Below are positions 28,793 through 38,861 of a DNA stretch of 64,000 nucleotides, in pieces. The translations under genes were made by a program, and so were the position numbers. The stretch is from Xanthomonas cucurbitae. GTDB taxonomy: Bacteria > Pseudomonadota > Gammaproteobacteria > Xanthomonadales > Xanthomonadaceae. Under the pieces are notes generated by a model. The model worked only from the letters and a program-made list of their open reading frames with translations. It ran no database searches and was not told the origin of the DNA. How positions within the stretch are numbered: position 1 is the first letter of the stretch; every line of letters begins with the position of its first letter. Location: contig NZ_MDED01000018.1 of assembly GCF_002939885.1 (NCBI RefSeq), positions 27,416 to 91,415 on the forward strand, given 5' to 3'.

Positions 28793-30295
28793 GTGTCGAA
28801 CTGGCCTTTACTGTCTATCTTGATCTGGCTGCCGATTATCGGTGGCGCCCTGATCCTTGCGTTGCGCAACGCCGAGACCGCCCGCTGGGCGTCCCTCGCG
28901 GTGGCGGTGGCGACCTTCGTGCTGAGTCTGCCGCTGCTGGGCTATGACACCGCCAATGACGCGATGCAGTTCATCGAACTGCATGCCTGGATCCCGTCCT
29001 ACGACATCGGCTACAACCTGGGCGTGGACGGTATTGCGGTCGCGTTGATCGTGCTGACCACGCTGGTGACGGTGCTGGCGCTGATCGGCGCGTGGCGCTC
29101 GATCGACAAGCGCGTCAACCAGTACGTGGCGGCCTTCCTGATCCTGGAGGGTGTCACCGTCGGCATCTTTGCTGCCACCGACGCAATGCTGTTCTACGTG
29201 TTCTTCGAAGCGATGCTGATCCCGATGTTTCTCATCATCGGCGTCTGGGGCGGCCCGCGACGCATCTACGCGGCGATGAAGTTCTTCCTGTACACCTTCC
29301 TCGGCTCGGTGCTGATGCTGGTGGGCCTGGTCTACCTGTATCTGAAGGGCGGCAGCTTCCAGCTCGCCGACCTGTACGCACTGCAGCTGACCGCCAAGGA
29401 GCAGACCTGGATCTTCTTCGCCTTCCTGATCGCCTTCGCCGTCAAGGTGCCGATGTTCCCGGTGCACACCTGGCTGCCAGACGCGCACGTGGAAGCGCCA
29501 ACCGCCGGTTCGGTGATCCTGGCCGCGATCGCGCTGAAGATTGGCGGTTACGGTTTCCTGCGCTTCAACCTGCCGATCGTGCCGGACGCCAGTCATGAAT
29601 TCGCTTGGTTGGTCATCACGCTCTCGCTGATCGCGGTGATTTATGTCGGCCTGGTGGCGCTGGTGCAGGACGACATGAAGAAGTTGGTGGCGTATTCGTC
29701 CATCGCGCACATGGGATTCGTCACCCTGGGTACCTTCATCGCCTTCACCCTGGTGCGCGAGTACGGCAGTACCGACGCTGCCCGCCTGGGCCTGCAGGGC
29801 GCGATGGTGCAGATGATCTCGCACGGTTTTGTGTCCGGCGCGATGTTCTCCTGCATTGGCGTGCTGTACGACCGCATGCATACCCGTCGCATCGCCGACT
29901 ACGGCGGCGTGGTCAACGTGATGCCATGGTTCGCCACCTTCGCGATGCTGTTCTTCATGGCCAATGCCGGCTTGCCGGGGACCAGCGGTTTCGTTGGCGA
30001 GTTCATGGTGATCCTGGCCAGCTTCCAGAAACATCCGCTGATTGCGCTGGCTGCCGCCACCACGCTGGTCATCACCGCCGCCTACACACTGTGGCTCTAC
30101 AAGCGCGTGTTCTTCGGCGAAGTGGCCAATGCGCATGTGGCCGAGCTGAAGGACATCAATGGCCGAGAAGCCTTCGTGCTGGGGGTGTTCGCTGCCGGCG
30201 TGCTGGCCCTGGGCCTGTATCCGAAGCCGCTGACCGATCTGATGGAACCGTCGATCGCCAAGCTGGCGACCCAGATTGCAACGACCAAGCTCTGA
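28793..30295 (+). CDS. nuoM: NADH-quinone oxidoreductase subunit M
   Basis: A 500-residue proton-pumping antiporter-like subunit. FYVFFEAMLIPMFLIIGVWG carries the channel Glu, KVPMFPVHTWLPDAHVEAPT the channel Lys, and DDMKKLVAYSSIAHMGFV the central signature. Start is GTG 28793, preceded by GGAATAAG; the N-terminus MSNWPLLSILIWLPIIGG is of normal length. Confidence 0.98.
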   Translation: MSNWPLLSILIWLPIIGGALILALRNAETARWASLAVAVATFVLSLPLLGYDTANDAMQFIELHAWIPSYDIGYNLGVDGIAVALIVLTTLVTVLALIGAWRSIDKRVNQYVAAFLILEGVTVGIFAATDAMLFYVFFEAMLIPMFLIIGVWGGPRRIYAAMKFFLYTFLGSVLMLVGLVYLYLKGGSFQLADLYALQLTAKEQTWIFFAFLIAFAVKVPMFPVHTWLPDAHVEAPTAGSVILAAIALKIGGYGFLRFNLPIVPDASHEFAWLVITLSLIAVIYVGLVALVQDDMKKLVAYSSIAHMGFVTLGTFIAFTLVREYGSTDAARLGLQGAMVQMISHGFVSGAMFSCIGVLYDRMHTRRIADYGGVVNVMPWFATFAMLFFMANAGLPGTSGFVGEFMVILASFQKHPLIALAAATTLVITAAYTLWLYKRVFFGEVANAHVAELKDINGREAFVLGVFAAGVLALGLYPKPLTDLMEPSIAKLATQIATTKL

Positions 30296-30332
30296 ACCGC
30301 TTGCCGTCCGTATTGATTTCCAGGATTTGATG

Positions 30333-31793
30333 ATGACCACGCCAACGCTCGCGCCGTTGACCACCGCTGACCTGGCTCCGCTTGTACCGGAGCTGGTGCT
30401 GATCGGCGGCGCCTTTGCCCTGCTGATGCTCGACCTGTTCGTGAGCCAGCGGAACAAGGTCTGGACCCACCTGTTTTCCGTCGCCGTCCTGGCTGTGGTG
30501 TTCCTGCTGCTGGCCACCGGCACAGGCGGGCAGGGGGAGATCTTCAGTGGCATGTTCGTACGCGATACCGCTGCCGACGTGATGAAGACCGTGATCGTGC
30601 TGGTCAGCGGCCTGAGCCTGGTGTATGGCTGGACTTACCTGCGCGAACGCAATCTCTATCAGGGCGAGATACCGGTGTTGGTGTTGTTCGCCACCGCCGG
30701 CATGATGCTGCTCGCCTCGGCTGGTAGCCTGCTGATGGTGTATCTGGGTCTTGAATTGCTTGCGTTGTGTTCGTATGCGCTGGTCGCCTCCAATCGCGAC
30801 AACGGCTTGGCCACCGAAGCGGCGATGAAGTATTTCGTGCTGGGTTCACTGGCCTCGGGCTTGTTGTTGTACGGCATGTCGCTGGTCTACGGCGCCACTG
30901 GCACCTTGAGCCTGGCCGGCATCCATGACGCCATCGAAGGCTCGGGCGAACGCACGCTGTTGCTGACCGGCACCATCTTCATGATTGCTGGCGTTGCCTT
31001 CAAGCTGGGCGCCGCGCCGTTCCATATGTGGCTGCCCGACGTCTACCAGGGCGCGCCGGCTCCGATTGCGCTGTTTATCAGTTCCGCGCCCAAGTTGGCC
31101 GCCTTCGGCATGGCTTACCGCCTGCTGGAAGTGGGCATGGGCCCGTTGTCGCCGCAGTGGCATCTGCTGATCGGCGGTCTGTCGGCAGCCTCGCTGGTGA
31201 TCGGCAACCTGATGGCGATCGCGCAGAGCAATCTCAAGCGCATGCTGGCCTACTCGACGGTTTCCCATATCGGCTTCCTGCTGATTGGCGTGGCCGGCGG
31301 CGGGGAAGAGGGCTATTCGGCCGCGATGTTCTATGCGGTGAGCTACACCATCATGTCCACCGCCGCGTTCGGCGCCATCATTGCGCTGTCGCGCAATGGT
31401 TTCGAGGCCGAGAACATCGACGATTTCAAGGGCCTCAACGCGCGTAACCCGTGGATGGCCGGGCTGGTGCTGTGCATCATGGCGTCGCTGGCAGGCATCC
31501 CGCCGTTCCTCGGCTTCTGGACCAAGTTGGCCGTGCTCGGCGCAGCGGTGAAGGGCGACATGCTGTGGCTGGCGCTGGTGGGCGTGATCTGTGCGGTGAT
31601 CGGTGCGTACTACTACCTGCGCGTCATCAAGGTCATGTACTTCGATGAGCCTGTGGGCCAACCGCTGCCGGCCAACAACGATCGTGTGCTCGGCACCGTG
31701 CTTGGCGTCAACGCGCTGGCCTTGCTGGCCCTTGGCCTGGCCTGGAACCCGATCATGGTGTGGTGCCAGCGCGCGTTCGCCGGGCTGGCTTGA
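30333..31793 (+). CDS. nuoN: NADH-quinone oxidoreductase subunit N
   Basis: A 486-residue antiporter-like subunit, the last of the operon. YLGLELLALCSYAL holds the channel Glu, FKLGAAPFHMWLPDVYQGAP the channel Lys, and AQSNLKRMLAYSTVSHIGFL the signature. Two ATGs are adjacent at 30330 and 30333; the second lies seven bases after AGGA and is preferred. No T-run terminator is visible behind it before the tRNA gene. Confidence 0.96.
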   Translation: MTTPTLAPLTTADLAPLVPELVLIGGAFALLMLDLFVSQRNKVWTHLFSVAVLAVVFLLLATGTGGQGEIFSGMFVRDTAADVMKTVIVLVSGLSLVYGWTYLRERNLYQGEIPVLVLFATAGMMLLASAGSLLMVYLGLELLALCSYALVASNRDNGLATEAAMKYFVLGSLASGLLLYGMSLVYGATGTLSLAGIHDAIEGSGERTLLLTGTIFMIAGVAFKLGAAPFHMWLPDVYQGAPAPIALFISSAPKLAAFGMAYRLLEVGMGPLSPQWHLLIGGLSAASLVIGNLMAIAQSNLKRMLAYSTVSHIGFLLIGVAGGGEEGYSAAMFYAVSYTIMSTAAFGAIIALSRNGFEAENIDDFKGLNARNPWMAGLVLCIMASLAGIPPFLGFWTKLAVLGAAVKGDMLWLALVGVICAVIGAYYYLRVIKVMYFDEPVGQPLPANNDRVLGTVLGVNALALLALGLAWNPIMVWCQRAFAGLA

Positions 31794-31881
31794 GGCCAGG
31801 CGTTATGCGAGGCATCGCATTGAAATAGCGCTGTGATAGGTGTTTCGTTTTTGTTGCATTGCGGTTATCATTTGCCGCGAA

Positions 31882-31907
31882 GTTGAACAGCCACCACGGT
31901 GTTCAAC
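31882..31907 (+). repeat. inverted repeat behind nuoN
   Basis: GTTGAACA (31882-31889) and TGTTCAAC (31900-31907) form an 8-bp dyad with a 10-base loop. No T-run follows, so it is not a standard intrinsic terminator. It may stabilise the nuo mRNA end or act as an operator for the tRNA promoter just downstream. Confidence 0.5.
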
Positions 31908-31924
31908 AGATGAAAAACTAGGGC

Positions 31925-31953
31925 TTGCAATTGCCGCTCAAGTTCTTCATAAT
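31925..31953 (+). promoter_or_regulatory. sigma-70 promoter of the initiator tRNA (TTGCAA-N17-CATAAT)
   Basis: TTGCAA at 31925-31930 and CATAAT at 31948-31953 are spaced by exactly 17 bases. The tRNA begins 12 bases after the -10 box. The box quality and position fit a strong stable-RNA promoter. The same transcript probably continues into rimP-nusA-infB when the terminators are read through. Confidence 0.65.
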
Positions 31954-31964
31954 TCCGCTTCTGC

Positions 31965-32041
31965 TGCGGGGTGGAGCAGTCTGGCAGCTCGTCGGGCTCA
32001 TAACCCGAAGGTCGCAGGTTCAAATCCTGCCCCCGCTACCA
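31965..32041 (+). tRNA. initiator tRNA-fMet (anticodon CAT)
   Basis: A 77-base tRNA with encoded CCA (32039-32041). The anticodon CAT is at 31999-32001, and the stem CGGG/CCCG with three consecutive G-C pairs next to the loop is the initiator signature. The first base (T) and base 72 (T) do not pair, preserving the 1-72 mismatch needed for formylation and for rejection by EF-Tu; the pair is T-T here and not the C-A of Escherichia coli. Confidence 0.95.
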
Positions 32042-32113
32042 AGTTTCGAATTGTTGCGTTATTGCAATGATTCAACTTCTTGGATCGTAAGGACGCATGT
32101 TCCCGTCCTTGCG

Positions 32114-32139
32114 CCGACCCTGAGAGGTCGGGCTTTTTT
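32114..32139 (+). terminator. intrinsic terminator 1 behind tRNA-fMet
   Basis: Stem CCGACC (32114-32119) with GGTCGG (32126-32131), loop CTGAGA, then GC and six T residues (32134-32139). It is the first of two terminators within 60 bases between the tRNA and rimP. Confidence 0.75.
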
Positions 32140-32143
32140 CACG

Positions 32144-32172
32144 CAAGGGGCCCATCGGGCCCCTTGTTTTTT
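32144..32172 (+). terminator. intrinsic terminator 2 behind tRNA-fMet
   Basis: A perfect ten-pair stem, CAAGGGGCCC (32144-32153) with GGGCCCCTTG (32157-32166), loop ATC, then six T residues (32167-32172). It is stronger than the first one. In Escherichia coli the corresponding metY-rimP leader has terminators through which NusA regulates its own operon. Confidence 0.85.
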
Positions 32173-32238
32173 CCGGAACCGGAAAGTTTGCTGCCGGTTG
32201 CTGGGGTTTTACTGGCAATCATCTGATCAGGGCAGTCT

Positions 32239-32829
32239 GTGAGCGAAAAAGCGACCGAAATCGCGAATCTGCTGAGTCCAACGGTTGAATCCCTGGGCCT
32301 GGAGCTGCTGGGCGTGGAATATCTTCCCGCGCCAGGCGGCGCGACCTTGCGTCTGTACATCGATGTACCGCTGGTCGAACAGCCCGAGCGTGTCATCAAC
32401 GTCGATGACTGCGAGCGCGTCAGCCGCGAAGTGTCTGCCCAGCTCGACGTGGAAGACCCCATCAGCGGCAACTACACGCTCGAAGTGTCATCGCCGGGTG
32501 TTGATCGTCCCTTGTTCACCCTTGAGCAGTTCGCGCGCCATGCCGGCGAGTCGGCCAAGATCGTGTTGAAGCTGGCGCAGGACAGTCGGCGCCGCTTCCA
32601 GGGCCAGATCGTGCGGATCGAATCCGAGGCAAACGCGGTGGTGTTCGCCATCGACGGCAAGGACGTGCAGGTCGGCTTCGACAATATCGACAAGGCGCGC
32701 ATCGTGCCCGATTGGGTCGCGTTGGGTCTGGCGCCGCAAAAACCGAATAAGCCCGGCCCGAAAAAACCCGGGCACGACAAGAAGAAACCATCCAACGAGT
32801 CGGCGGCTGGCAAGCCGCGCGCGGAGTGA
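32239..32829 (+). CDS. rimP: ribosome maturation factor RimP
   Basis: A 196-residue protein needed for 30S subunit assembly. [52 protein letters not shown] is the conserved N-terminal domain, given here only in part; the C-terminal SH3-like domain follows. GTG 32239 is the start. The tail from about residue 170 is a Lys/Pro-rich extension beyond the usual 150-residue length. It leads the rimP-nusA-infB unit; nusA starts after four bases. Confidence 0.96.
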   Translation: MSEKATEIANLLSPTVESLGLELLGVEYLPAPGGATLRLYIDVPLVEQPERVINVDDCERVSREVSAQLDVEDPISGNYTLEVSSPGVDRPLFTLEQFARHAGESAKIVLKLAQDSRRRFQGQIVRIESEANAVVFAIDGKDVQVGFDNIDKARIVPDWVALGLAPQKPNKPGPKKPGHDKKKPSNESAAGKPRAE

Positions 32830-32833
32830 CGAA

Positions 32834-34345
32834 ATGAGCAAGGAACTTTTGCTGGTAGTGGATGCGGTGGCCAACGAGAAAGGCGTTCCGCGCGAAGTGA
32901 TCTTCGATGCGATCGAGGCCGCGCTGGCTTCCGCAGCGAAGAAGCGCTATCCCGACCAGGACGTGCTGACGCGCGTGACCATCGATCACAAGGACGGCAA
33001 CTACGAGACCTTCCGCCGCTGGGAAGTGGTGGCCGACGACGTGGTGATGGAGTCGCCGGATCGCCAGGTGCGCCTGATGGATGCCATCGACGAAGCCGAC
33101 GGCGTGGATGTGGGCGACTACATCGAAGAACAGATCGAGAACCCGGATTTCGGCCGTATCGCCGCCCAGGCTGCCAAGCAGGTGATCGTGCAGCGTGTGC
33201 GCGAAGCCGAGCGCCAGCAGGTGGTCGATGCATGGAAGGACCGCGTGGGCGAGTTGATCACCGGTGTGGTCAAGCGCGCCGAGCGCGGCAACATCTTTGT
33301 CGATCTGGGCGGCAATGCCGAGGCCTTCATTCCCAAGGACAAGGGCATTCCGCGCGACGTGTTGCGTCCCGGCGACCGCGTGCGCGGCTACCTGGCCGAA
33401 GTGCGCTCGGAGCCGCGTGGCCCGCAGCTGTTCATCAGCCGCGCCGCGCCGGAATTCATGATCGAGCTGTTCAAGCTGGAAGTGCCGGAAGTCGGCCAGG
33501 GCCTGGTCGAGATCAAGGCCTGCGCACGCGATCCGGGCGACCGCGCCAAGATCGCGGTGATTGCGCACGATACCCGCACCGATCCCATCGGCGCCTGCAT
33601 CGGCATGCGCGGTTCGCGCGTGCAGGCGGTCTCCAACGAGCTCAATGGCGAGCGCGTGGACATCGTGCTGTGGAACGAGAATCCGGCCAACTTCGTCATC
33701 AACGCGATGGCGCCGGCCGAAGTGCAGTCGATCATCGTCGACGAAGAAAAGCATGCGATGGACCTGGCCGTGGCCGAAGACCGCCTGGCCCAGGCGATCG
33801 GCAAGGGCGGCCAGAACGTGCGCCTGGCCAGCCGCCTGACCGGCTGGCAGCTCAACGTGATGACCGCCGACCAGGTGGCCGCCAAGTCCGAGGCTGAACA
33901 GGCATCGGCGCGCCAGCTGTTCATGGACCGCCTGGAAGTGGACGAGGAAATCGCCGCGATCCTGGTGTCCGAAGGCTTCAATACCGTGGAAGAAATCGCC
34001 TACGTGCCGGTTGGCGAGTTGCTGGCGGTGGAAGGCTTCGACGAAGACATCGTCGAAGAACTGCGTGCCCGTGCCCGCGATGCGCTGCTCAACGCCGCGC
34101 TGGCCGAGGAAGAAGGCCTGGAAGGAACTCAGCCCACCGAGGACCTGCTGGCGCTGGAGGGGATGGACGAGGAGACGGCCTTTGCGCTGGCCGAGCACGG
34201 CGTGCGTACCAGCGAGGACTTGTCCGACCTGGCCGCGGACGAGATCGTCGACTTCGGCATCGAGGGCATGACCCAGGAGCGCGCCGCGGCGCTGATCCTG
34301 GCGGCCCGCGCCGAGGAGATCGCCCGTTTGGAGCGCGGCGAATGA
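32834..34345 (+). CDS. nusA: transcription termination/antitermination factor NusA
   Basis: A 503-residue RNA-polymerase-binding protein. Order: N-terminal domain, S1 domain (GELITGVVKRAERGNIFVDL, about 137-200), KH1 and KH2 (GACIGMRGSRVQAVSNEL and AIGKGGQNVRLASRLTGW), then two acidic repeats (about 365-500; each with a helix-hairpin such as LLAVEGFDEDIVEELR). The acidic repeats are those of gammaproteobacterial NusA that bind the polymerase alpha subunit. It is likely to regulate its own leader at the tandem terminators. Confidence 0.98.
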   Translation: MSKELLLVVDAVANEKGVPREVIFDAIEAALASAAKKRYPDQDVLTRVTIDHKDGNYETFRRWEVVADDVVMESPDRQVRLMDAIDEADGVDVGDYIEEQIENPDFGRIAAQAAKQVIVQRVREAERQQVVDAWKDRVGELITGVVKRAERGNIFVDLGGNAEAFIPKDKGIPRDVLRPGDRVRGYLAEVRSEPRGPQLFISRAAPEFMIELFKLEVPEVGQGLVEIKACARDPGDRAKIAVIAHDTRTDPIGACIGMRGSRVQAVSNELNGERVDIVLWNENPANFVINAMAPAEVQSIIVDEEKHAMDLAVAEDRLAQAIGKGGQNVRLASRLTGWQLNVMTADQVAAKSEAEQASARQLFMDRLEVDEEIAAILVSEGFNTVEEIAYVPVGELLAVEGFDEDIVEELRARARDALLNAALAEEEGLEGTQPTEDLLALEGMDEETAFALAEHGVRTSEDLSDLAADEIVDFGIEGMTQERAAALILAARAEEIARLERGE

Positions 34346-34361
34346 GCCGGCAATGAACCGC

Positions 34362-34380
34362 GCCCTGACCCCATCAGGGC
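34362..34380 (+). other. hairpin between nusA and infB
   Basis: GCCCTGA (34362-34368) and TCAGGGC (34374-34380) form a seven-pair stem with loop CCCCA. No T-run follows; TTAGAAT (34381-34387) begins right behind it and could be a -10 box without a recognisable -35. It may be an RNA-processing or weak pause site inside the operon. Confidence 0.4.
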
Positions 34381-34440
34381 TTAGAATCAGCGTTTCCCTT
34401 GCTCTGGGCGAGGGGGCGCCAACCAGATCATAGGATCCGA

Positions 34441-37152
34441 ATGTCGCAGCAAACCACCATCCGCAAGCTTGCCGAACTGGTCAACACGCCGGTCGATAAA
34501 CTGCTGGTTCAACTGGCCGAGGCCGGGATGAAGTTCAGCGGTCCCGACCAGGTCGTGACCAGCACCGAGAAGATGAAACTGCTTGGCTTCCTGCGTCGCA
34601 CGCATGGCAAGGCCGACTCGCCTGCCGATGCGGCGAGCGAAGCGGCCAAGAAGATCACGCTCAACCGGCGCAAGCTGCAGGAAGTGACGGTCAACGCCGG
34701 CGGCACCAAGACCACGGTCAACGTGGAAGTGCGGCAGAAGCGTACCTACGTGAAGTCCGAGAACGAAGGCAGCGGCCGCGCCGCGCCGATGACGCCGGAC
34801 GAAGAGCGGGCCGACATCCTGGCCAAGCTCGCCGCCTCGCGTCAGCGCAATCTCGACGAGCAGCAGGCATTGGCCGAAAGCGACCGCGTGCGCGACGAAG
34901 CAATCCAGCGCAAGCGCGACGAAGAACAGGCCGCCAAGGATCGCGCAGAAGCCGAGCGCAAGGCTGCCGAGGAAGCCGCTGCGGCTGCCAGCGCGCCGGC
35001 CCCGGTCGCCGCTGCGCCAACGCCGTCTGCGGCCCCTGCCGCGCGTGCGCCCTCCTCGCCGTCGTCGGCCCCGCGTCCGGCACGCCCGGCAGGTGCGTCG
35101 CCCGCATCGCGTCCGGCCACGCCGGCGCGCCCGGACGATCGCAACAACGCGGCCAAGCACAAGACGCGCGGTTCGCACGTCATGGTGGCCGGCGTCGAGG
35201 ACGACGATGCGACCAAGCGCTTTGCAGGTCAGTTGCATCTGTCTGCGGCCGATCGTGCGCGTCGTTCCAACGTGCGTGGCAAGCCGACCGGTCGTCCGGG
35301 TTCGTCGTCGTCGCGTCGCGGCAATGACGGTGGCCGTGGTGGTAACCAGGGCAATAGCGGTCCGCACGGGTTCGAGCGTCCCACCGCACCGGTGGTGCGT
35401 GAAGTGGCGATCGGCGAGACCATCACCGTGGCCGACCTGGCGCAGAAGCTCGCGCTCAAGGGCGGCGACGTGGTCAAGGCGCTGTTCAAGATGGGCGTCA
35501 TGGCGACCATCACCCAGAGCATCGATCACGACACCGCGGCACTGGTGACCGAAGAACTCGGCCACAAGGCCGTTCGCGCCGACAATGCCGACTTCGAGGA
35601 CGCGCTGCTGGCGCATGCCGAAGACGCGCAGGGCGATGCCGCGCCGCGTCCGCCGGTGGTGACCATCATGGGCCACGTCGATCACGGCAAAACGTCGCTG
35701 CTGGACTACATTCGTCGTACCAAGATCGCTTCCGGCGAGGCGGGTGGCATCACCCAGCACATCGGTGCTTACCACGTCGAAACCGACCGTGGCGTCATCA
35801 GTTTCCTGGATACGCCCGGCCATGCCGCATTTACCTCGATGCGCGCACGCGGTGCCAAGATCACCGACATCGTGGTACTGGTGGTTGCGGCCGACGATGG
35901 CGTCATGCCGCAGACCAAGGAAGCGGTGGCGCATGCCAAGGCAGCGGGTGTTCCGTTGATCGTTGCGGTGAACAAGATCGACAAGGCCGGCGCCGACCCG
36001 TTGCGGGTCAAGAACGAACTGCTGGCCGAAGACGTGGTGGCCGAAGACTTCGGTGGCGATACCCAGTTCATCGAGGTGTCGGCCAAGGTCGGGACCGGCG
36101 TGGACACGCTGCTGGACGCGATCTCGCTGCAGGCCGAAGTGCTGGAACTCAAGGCGGTGGCCGACGGCCGCGCCAGCGGTACCGTCATCGAGTCCTCGCT
36201 GGACAAGGGCCGCGGCCCGGTTGCCACGGTGCTGGTGCAGCAGGGCGCGTTGAAGCGTGGCGATTACCTGGTGTGCGGCATCCAGTACGGCCGCGTGCGT
36301 GCGTTGTTCGACGAAACCGGCCATCAGCCGGCCTCGGCGGGCCCGTCGATCCCGGTGCAGGTGCTGGGCCTGTCCGGCGTGCCGGAAGCCGGTGACGACT
36401 TCGTCGTGGTTGACGACGAGCGCCTGGCCAAGGACGTGGCGCAGCAGCGCGAGACCAAGCGCCGCGAGTCGCGTCTGGTCGCCTCGGCCACCAACCGCAT
36501 GGAAGACATCCTGGCCCAGATGGGCAAGGGCGAAGGCCAGCAGGTATTGAACCTGGTCATCAAGGCCGACGTGCAGGGTTCGGTGGAAGCGCTCAAGCAG
36601 TCGCTGGTGGCCTTGTCCAACGACGACATCCGCATCAACGTGATCCACTCCGGCGTAGGCGGCATCACTGAGTCCGATGCCAATTCGGCCGCGGCCTCCA
36701 AGGCCACGGTGATCGGCTTCAACGTGCGTGCGGATGCGTCGGCACGCAAGATCGTCGAGTCCAACGGCATCGATCTGCGCTACTTCTCGATCATCTATGA
36801 CGTGATCGACCAGGTGAAGCAGGTGGCCTCCGGTCTGCTCGGGGTGGAAATCCGCGAAGAGATCATCGGTATCGCGCAGGTGCGCGATGTGTTCCGCAGC
36901 TCCAAGTTCGGTGCGGTTGCAGGCTGCATGATCATCGAAGGCGTGGTGAAGCGCAGCAAGCCGATCCGCGTGCTGCGCGACAGCGTGGTGGTGTTCGAGG
37001 GCGAGCTGGAATCGCTGCGCCGTTTCAAGGAAAACGTCGAGGAAGTGCGCAACGGGACCGAGTGCGGTATCGGCGTGAAGGCCTACAACGACGTCAAGGC
37101 CGGCGACCAGATCGAGTGCTTCGAGCGTATCGAGGTTGCCCGTACGCTGTAA
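34441..37152 (+). CDS. infB: translation initiation factor IF-2
   Basis: A 903-residue GTPase that places fMet-tRNA on the 30S subunit. An IF2N module (residues 1-50) is followed by a second linker, a charged coiled-coil (about 150-190, rich in Glu, Arg, Lys), and an Ala/Pro/Arg-rich unstructured segment. The G domain starts with [12 protein letters not shown] at residue 411, with DTPGHAAF and [10 protein letters not shown] following. Domains II, III and C2 (fMet-tRNA binding) complete it. Start ATG 34441 matches the IF2N start. The linker length is typical for a gammaproteobacterium. Confidence 0.98.
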   Translation: MSQQTTIRKLAELVNTPVDKLLVQLAEAGMKFSGPDQVVTSTEKMKLLGFLRRTHGKADSPADAASEAAKKITLNRRKLQEVTVNAGGTKTTVNVEVRQKRTYVKSENEGSGRAAPMTPDEERADILAKLAASRQRNLDEQQALAESDRVRDEAIQRKRDEEQAAKDRAEAERKAAEEAAAAASAPAPVAAAPTPSAAPAARAPSSPSSAPRPARPAGASPASRPATPARPDDRNNAAKHKTRGSHVMVAGVEDDDATKRFAGQLHLSAADRARRSNVRGKPTGRPGSSSSRRGNDGGRGGNQGNSGPHGFERPTAPVVREVAIGETITVADLAQKLALKGGDVVKALFKMGVMATITQSIDHDTAALVTEELGHKAVRADNADFEDALLAHAEDAQGDAAPRPPVVTIMGHVDHGKTSLLDYIRRTKIASGEAGGITQHIGAYHVETDRGVISFLDTPGHAAFTSMRARGAKITDIVVLVVAADDGVMPQTKEAVAHAKAAGVPLIVAVNKIDKAGADPLRVKNELLAEDVVAEDFGGDTQFIEVSAKVGTGVDTLLDAISLQAEVLELKAVADGRASGTVIESSLDKGRGPVATVLVQQGALKRGDYLVCGIQYGRVRALFDETGHQPASAGPSIPVQVLGLSGVPEAGDDFVVVDDERLAKDVAQQRETKRRESRLVASATNRMEDILAQMGKGEGQQVLNLVIKADVQGSVEALKQSLVALSNDDIRINVIHSGVGGITESDANSAAASKATVIGFNVRADASARKIVESNGIDLRYFSIIYDVIDQVKQVASGLLGVEIREEIIGIAQVRDVFRSSKFGAVAGCMIIEGVVKRSKPIRVLRDSVVVFEGELESLRRFKENVEEVRNGTECGIGVKAYNDVKAGDQIECFERIEVARTL

Positions 37153-37155
37153 TGG

Positions 37156-37181
37156 AAATCGGGGCCTGCGGGCCCCGATTT
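37156..37181 (+). terminator. hairpin behind infB (weak terminator)
   Basis: AAATCGGGGCC (37156-37166) and GGCCCCGATTT (37171-37181) form a perfect eleven-pair stem with a four-base loop. Only TTTA follows, so termination may be partial, which suits rbfA and truB being read through from the same operon. Confidence 0.65.
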
Positions 37182-37296
37182 ACCGCGCTGGCGCATGGCG
37201 TCACGCACGTTCTGCAAGGCGAGGGCGGCATGGCCGCCCGCGTTCGTTTTTGGCTTCGGTGCCATCTGGCCCTCCGAATCAACCAGGTCCACGACC

Positions 37297-37698
37297 ATGC
37301 CAACCAAATCATTCCATCGCACCGACCGCGTTTCCGCGCAGGTGCGTCGCGACCTCGGCACGATCGTGCACGCGGCGGTGCGCGACCACGGCCTGCCGTC
37401 GGTCAGTGTGTCCGACGTTGAAATCAGCCGCGACCTGGCCCATGCCAAGGTGTTCGTCACTGCGTTGCAGCAGGAGCGCTCGGCCGAAGCGGTCAAGGGG
37501 CTGAAGGAAATCGCCGGGCAGCTGCGCACGCAACTGGCGCGCGCGATGAAGCTGCGTCACGTGCCCGAGCTGCATTTCCACTACGACGACTCGGTCGATC
37601 GCGGCGAGCGCATCGACAACCTGCTGCGTGACCTGGACGACGTCGGCCCCGCTGCCGCGTCCAGCGACGCCGACGCCGACGCCGCCGAGCCGCGCTGA
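37297..37698 (+). CDS. rbfA: ribosome-binding factor A
   Basis: A 133-residue cold-shock 30S maturation factor with a KH-type fold. [19 protein letters not shown] and [20 protein letters not shown] are the family N-terminus and beta strand block; [20 protein letters not shown] is the closing block. The C-terminal Asp/Ala-rich tail is common. ATG 37297 is preferred; the Shine-Dalgarno is weak (AGGT). Confidence 0.95.
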   Translation: MPTKSFHRTDRVSAQVRRDLGTIVHAAVRDHGLPSVSVSDVEISRDLAHAKVFVTALQQERSAEAVKGLKEIAGQLRTQLARAMKLRHVPELHFHYDDSVDRGERIDNLLRDLDDVGPAAASSDADADAAEPR

Positions 37699-37777
37699 GC
37701 GCGGCGTCACACGGGCCGCCCACGCCGCGGTCGTGATCTTCGCAGGCACGTCATGCCCTGATTCGAGCATCGATCCT

Positions 37778-38704
37778 TTGAAATCCCGCATCGTCTATCG
37801 CCCGCTGCACGGCATCCTGTTGCTGGACAAGCCGGCCGGGCTCAGTTCCAACAATGCCTTGCAGGCCGCGCGCCGCCTGCTGCGGGCAGAGAAGGGCGGC
37901 CACACCGGCAGCCTGGATCCGCTGGCCACCGGCTTGCTGCCGTTGTGCCTGGGCGAGGCCACCAAGATCGCCGGGCTGCTGTTGGGTGCGGCCAAGGCCT
38001 ACGACGCCGAAGTGGTGCTGGGCGTGACTACCGATACCGACGATGCAGATGGCGAGGTCTTGCGCGAGCGTGCAGTGCCGGCGCTGAGCGAAGACGCGTT
38101 GCGTGCGGCCTTGGCTCCATTTATCGGGCGCATCCAGCAGCAGGCTCCCATTTACTCCGCGCTCAAGCAGGGTGGTGAGCCGCTGTATGCCAAGGCACGC
38201 CGGGGCGAGATGATCGAGGCCCCGGTGCGCGAGGTCGAGGTGCATGCGATCGAGTTGATCGGCTACCAGGCGCCGCGTCTTCAGCTGCGCGTGACCTGCG
38301 GCTCCGGCACCTATATCCGCAGCCTGGCCCGTGATCTGGGCGAAGTGCTCGGCTGCGGCGCGCATATCGCCTCGCTGCGCCGGCTCTGGGTGGAGCCGTT
38401 CCGGTCGCCACAGATGATGACCCTTGAAGCGTTGAGTGCGGCATTGGAATCGGGGGCGCGGGCGGAAGATCTGCTGCTGCCGATCCAGGCCGGTTTGGCC
38501 GATTTTGCGCAGATCACCTTGGACCAGGCCCATGCGACCCGGTTCCGGATGGGCCAGCGCCTGCGTGATGACGCCTTTCCTGCGGGCCAGGTCGCCGTGT
38601 TCGGCCCGGACGGAACGCCTTCGGGACTAGGCCTGGTGGACGAACAGGGCCGGTTGTCGCCGCAGCGGCTCTTCAACGGGCTGAACGATAATCCCGGTTG
38701 TTAA
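37778..38704 (+). CDS. truB: tRNA pseudouridine(55) synthase TruB
   Basis: A 308-residue enzyme that makes pseudouridine 55 in the T-loop of tRNAs. No ATG lies at the right place; TTG 37778 gives [25 protein letters not shown], which fits the family start and length. The catalytic Asp is in [16 protein letters not shown] (about residue 48). [16 protein letters not shown] and [15 protein letters not shown] are conserved, and a PUA domain forms the end. It sits between rbfA and rpsO, as in many bacteria. Confidence 0.96.
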   Translation: MKSRIVYRPLHGILLLDKPAGLSSNNALQAARRLLRAEKGGHTGSLDPLATGLLPLCLGEATKIAGLLLGAAKAYDAEVVLGVTTDTDDADGEVLRERAVPALSEDALRAALAPFIGRIQQQAPIYSALKQGGEPLYAKARRGEMIEAPVREVEVHAIELIGYQAPRLQLRVTCGSGTYIRSLARDLGEVLGCGAHIASLRRLWVEPFRSPQMMTLEALSAALESGARAEDLLLPIQAGLADFAQITLDQAHATRFRMGQRLRDDAFPAGQVAVFGPDGTPSGLGLVDEQGRLSPQRLFNGLNDNPGC

Positions 38705-38716
38705 GGTTTAGTCAAC

Positions 38717-38745
38717 TTGTCCCTGCGGCCGCACGACGTTACACT
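38717..38745 (+). promoter_or_regulatory. sigma-70 promoter candidate for rpsO (TTGTCC-N17-TACACT)
   Basis: TTGTCC (38717-38722) and TACACT (38740-38745) are spaced by 17 bases in the 157-base gap behind truB. The transcript would have an S15 leader of about 105 bases, long enough for the autoregulatory fold known for S15 mRNA in other bacteria. That fold was not identified here. Confidence 0.45.
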
Positions 38746-38861
38746 TTCGCGGCCCCGAATCGGGGCACCTCTGCGCCACGCGCGCTCATCCCAAGCAAAC
38801 GGCGAGTCCGGCGGTGCGTCATGCACGTTCCTGTCGACCACGCATCTATCGAGAACACATC

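Noticed and set aside
32516..34198. Minus-strand frame of 560 codons opposite nusA
   Set aside because: Shadow of nusA with no domain and no start context.
34387..36648. Minus-strand frame of 753 codons opposite infB
   Set aside because: Shadow frame; the infB coding strand is certain.
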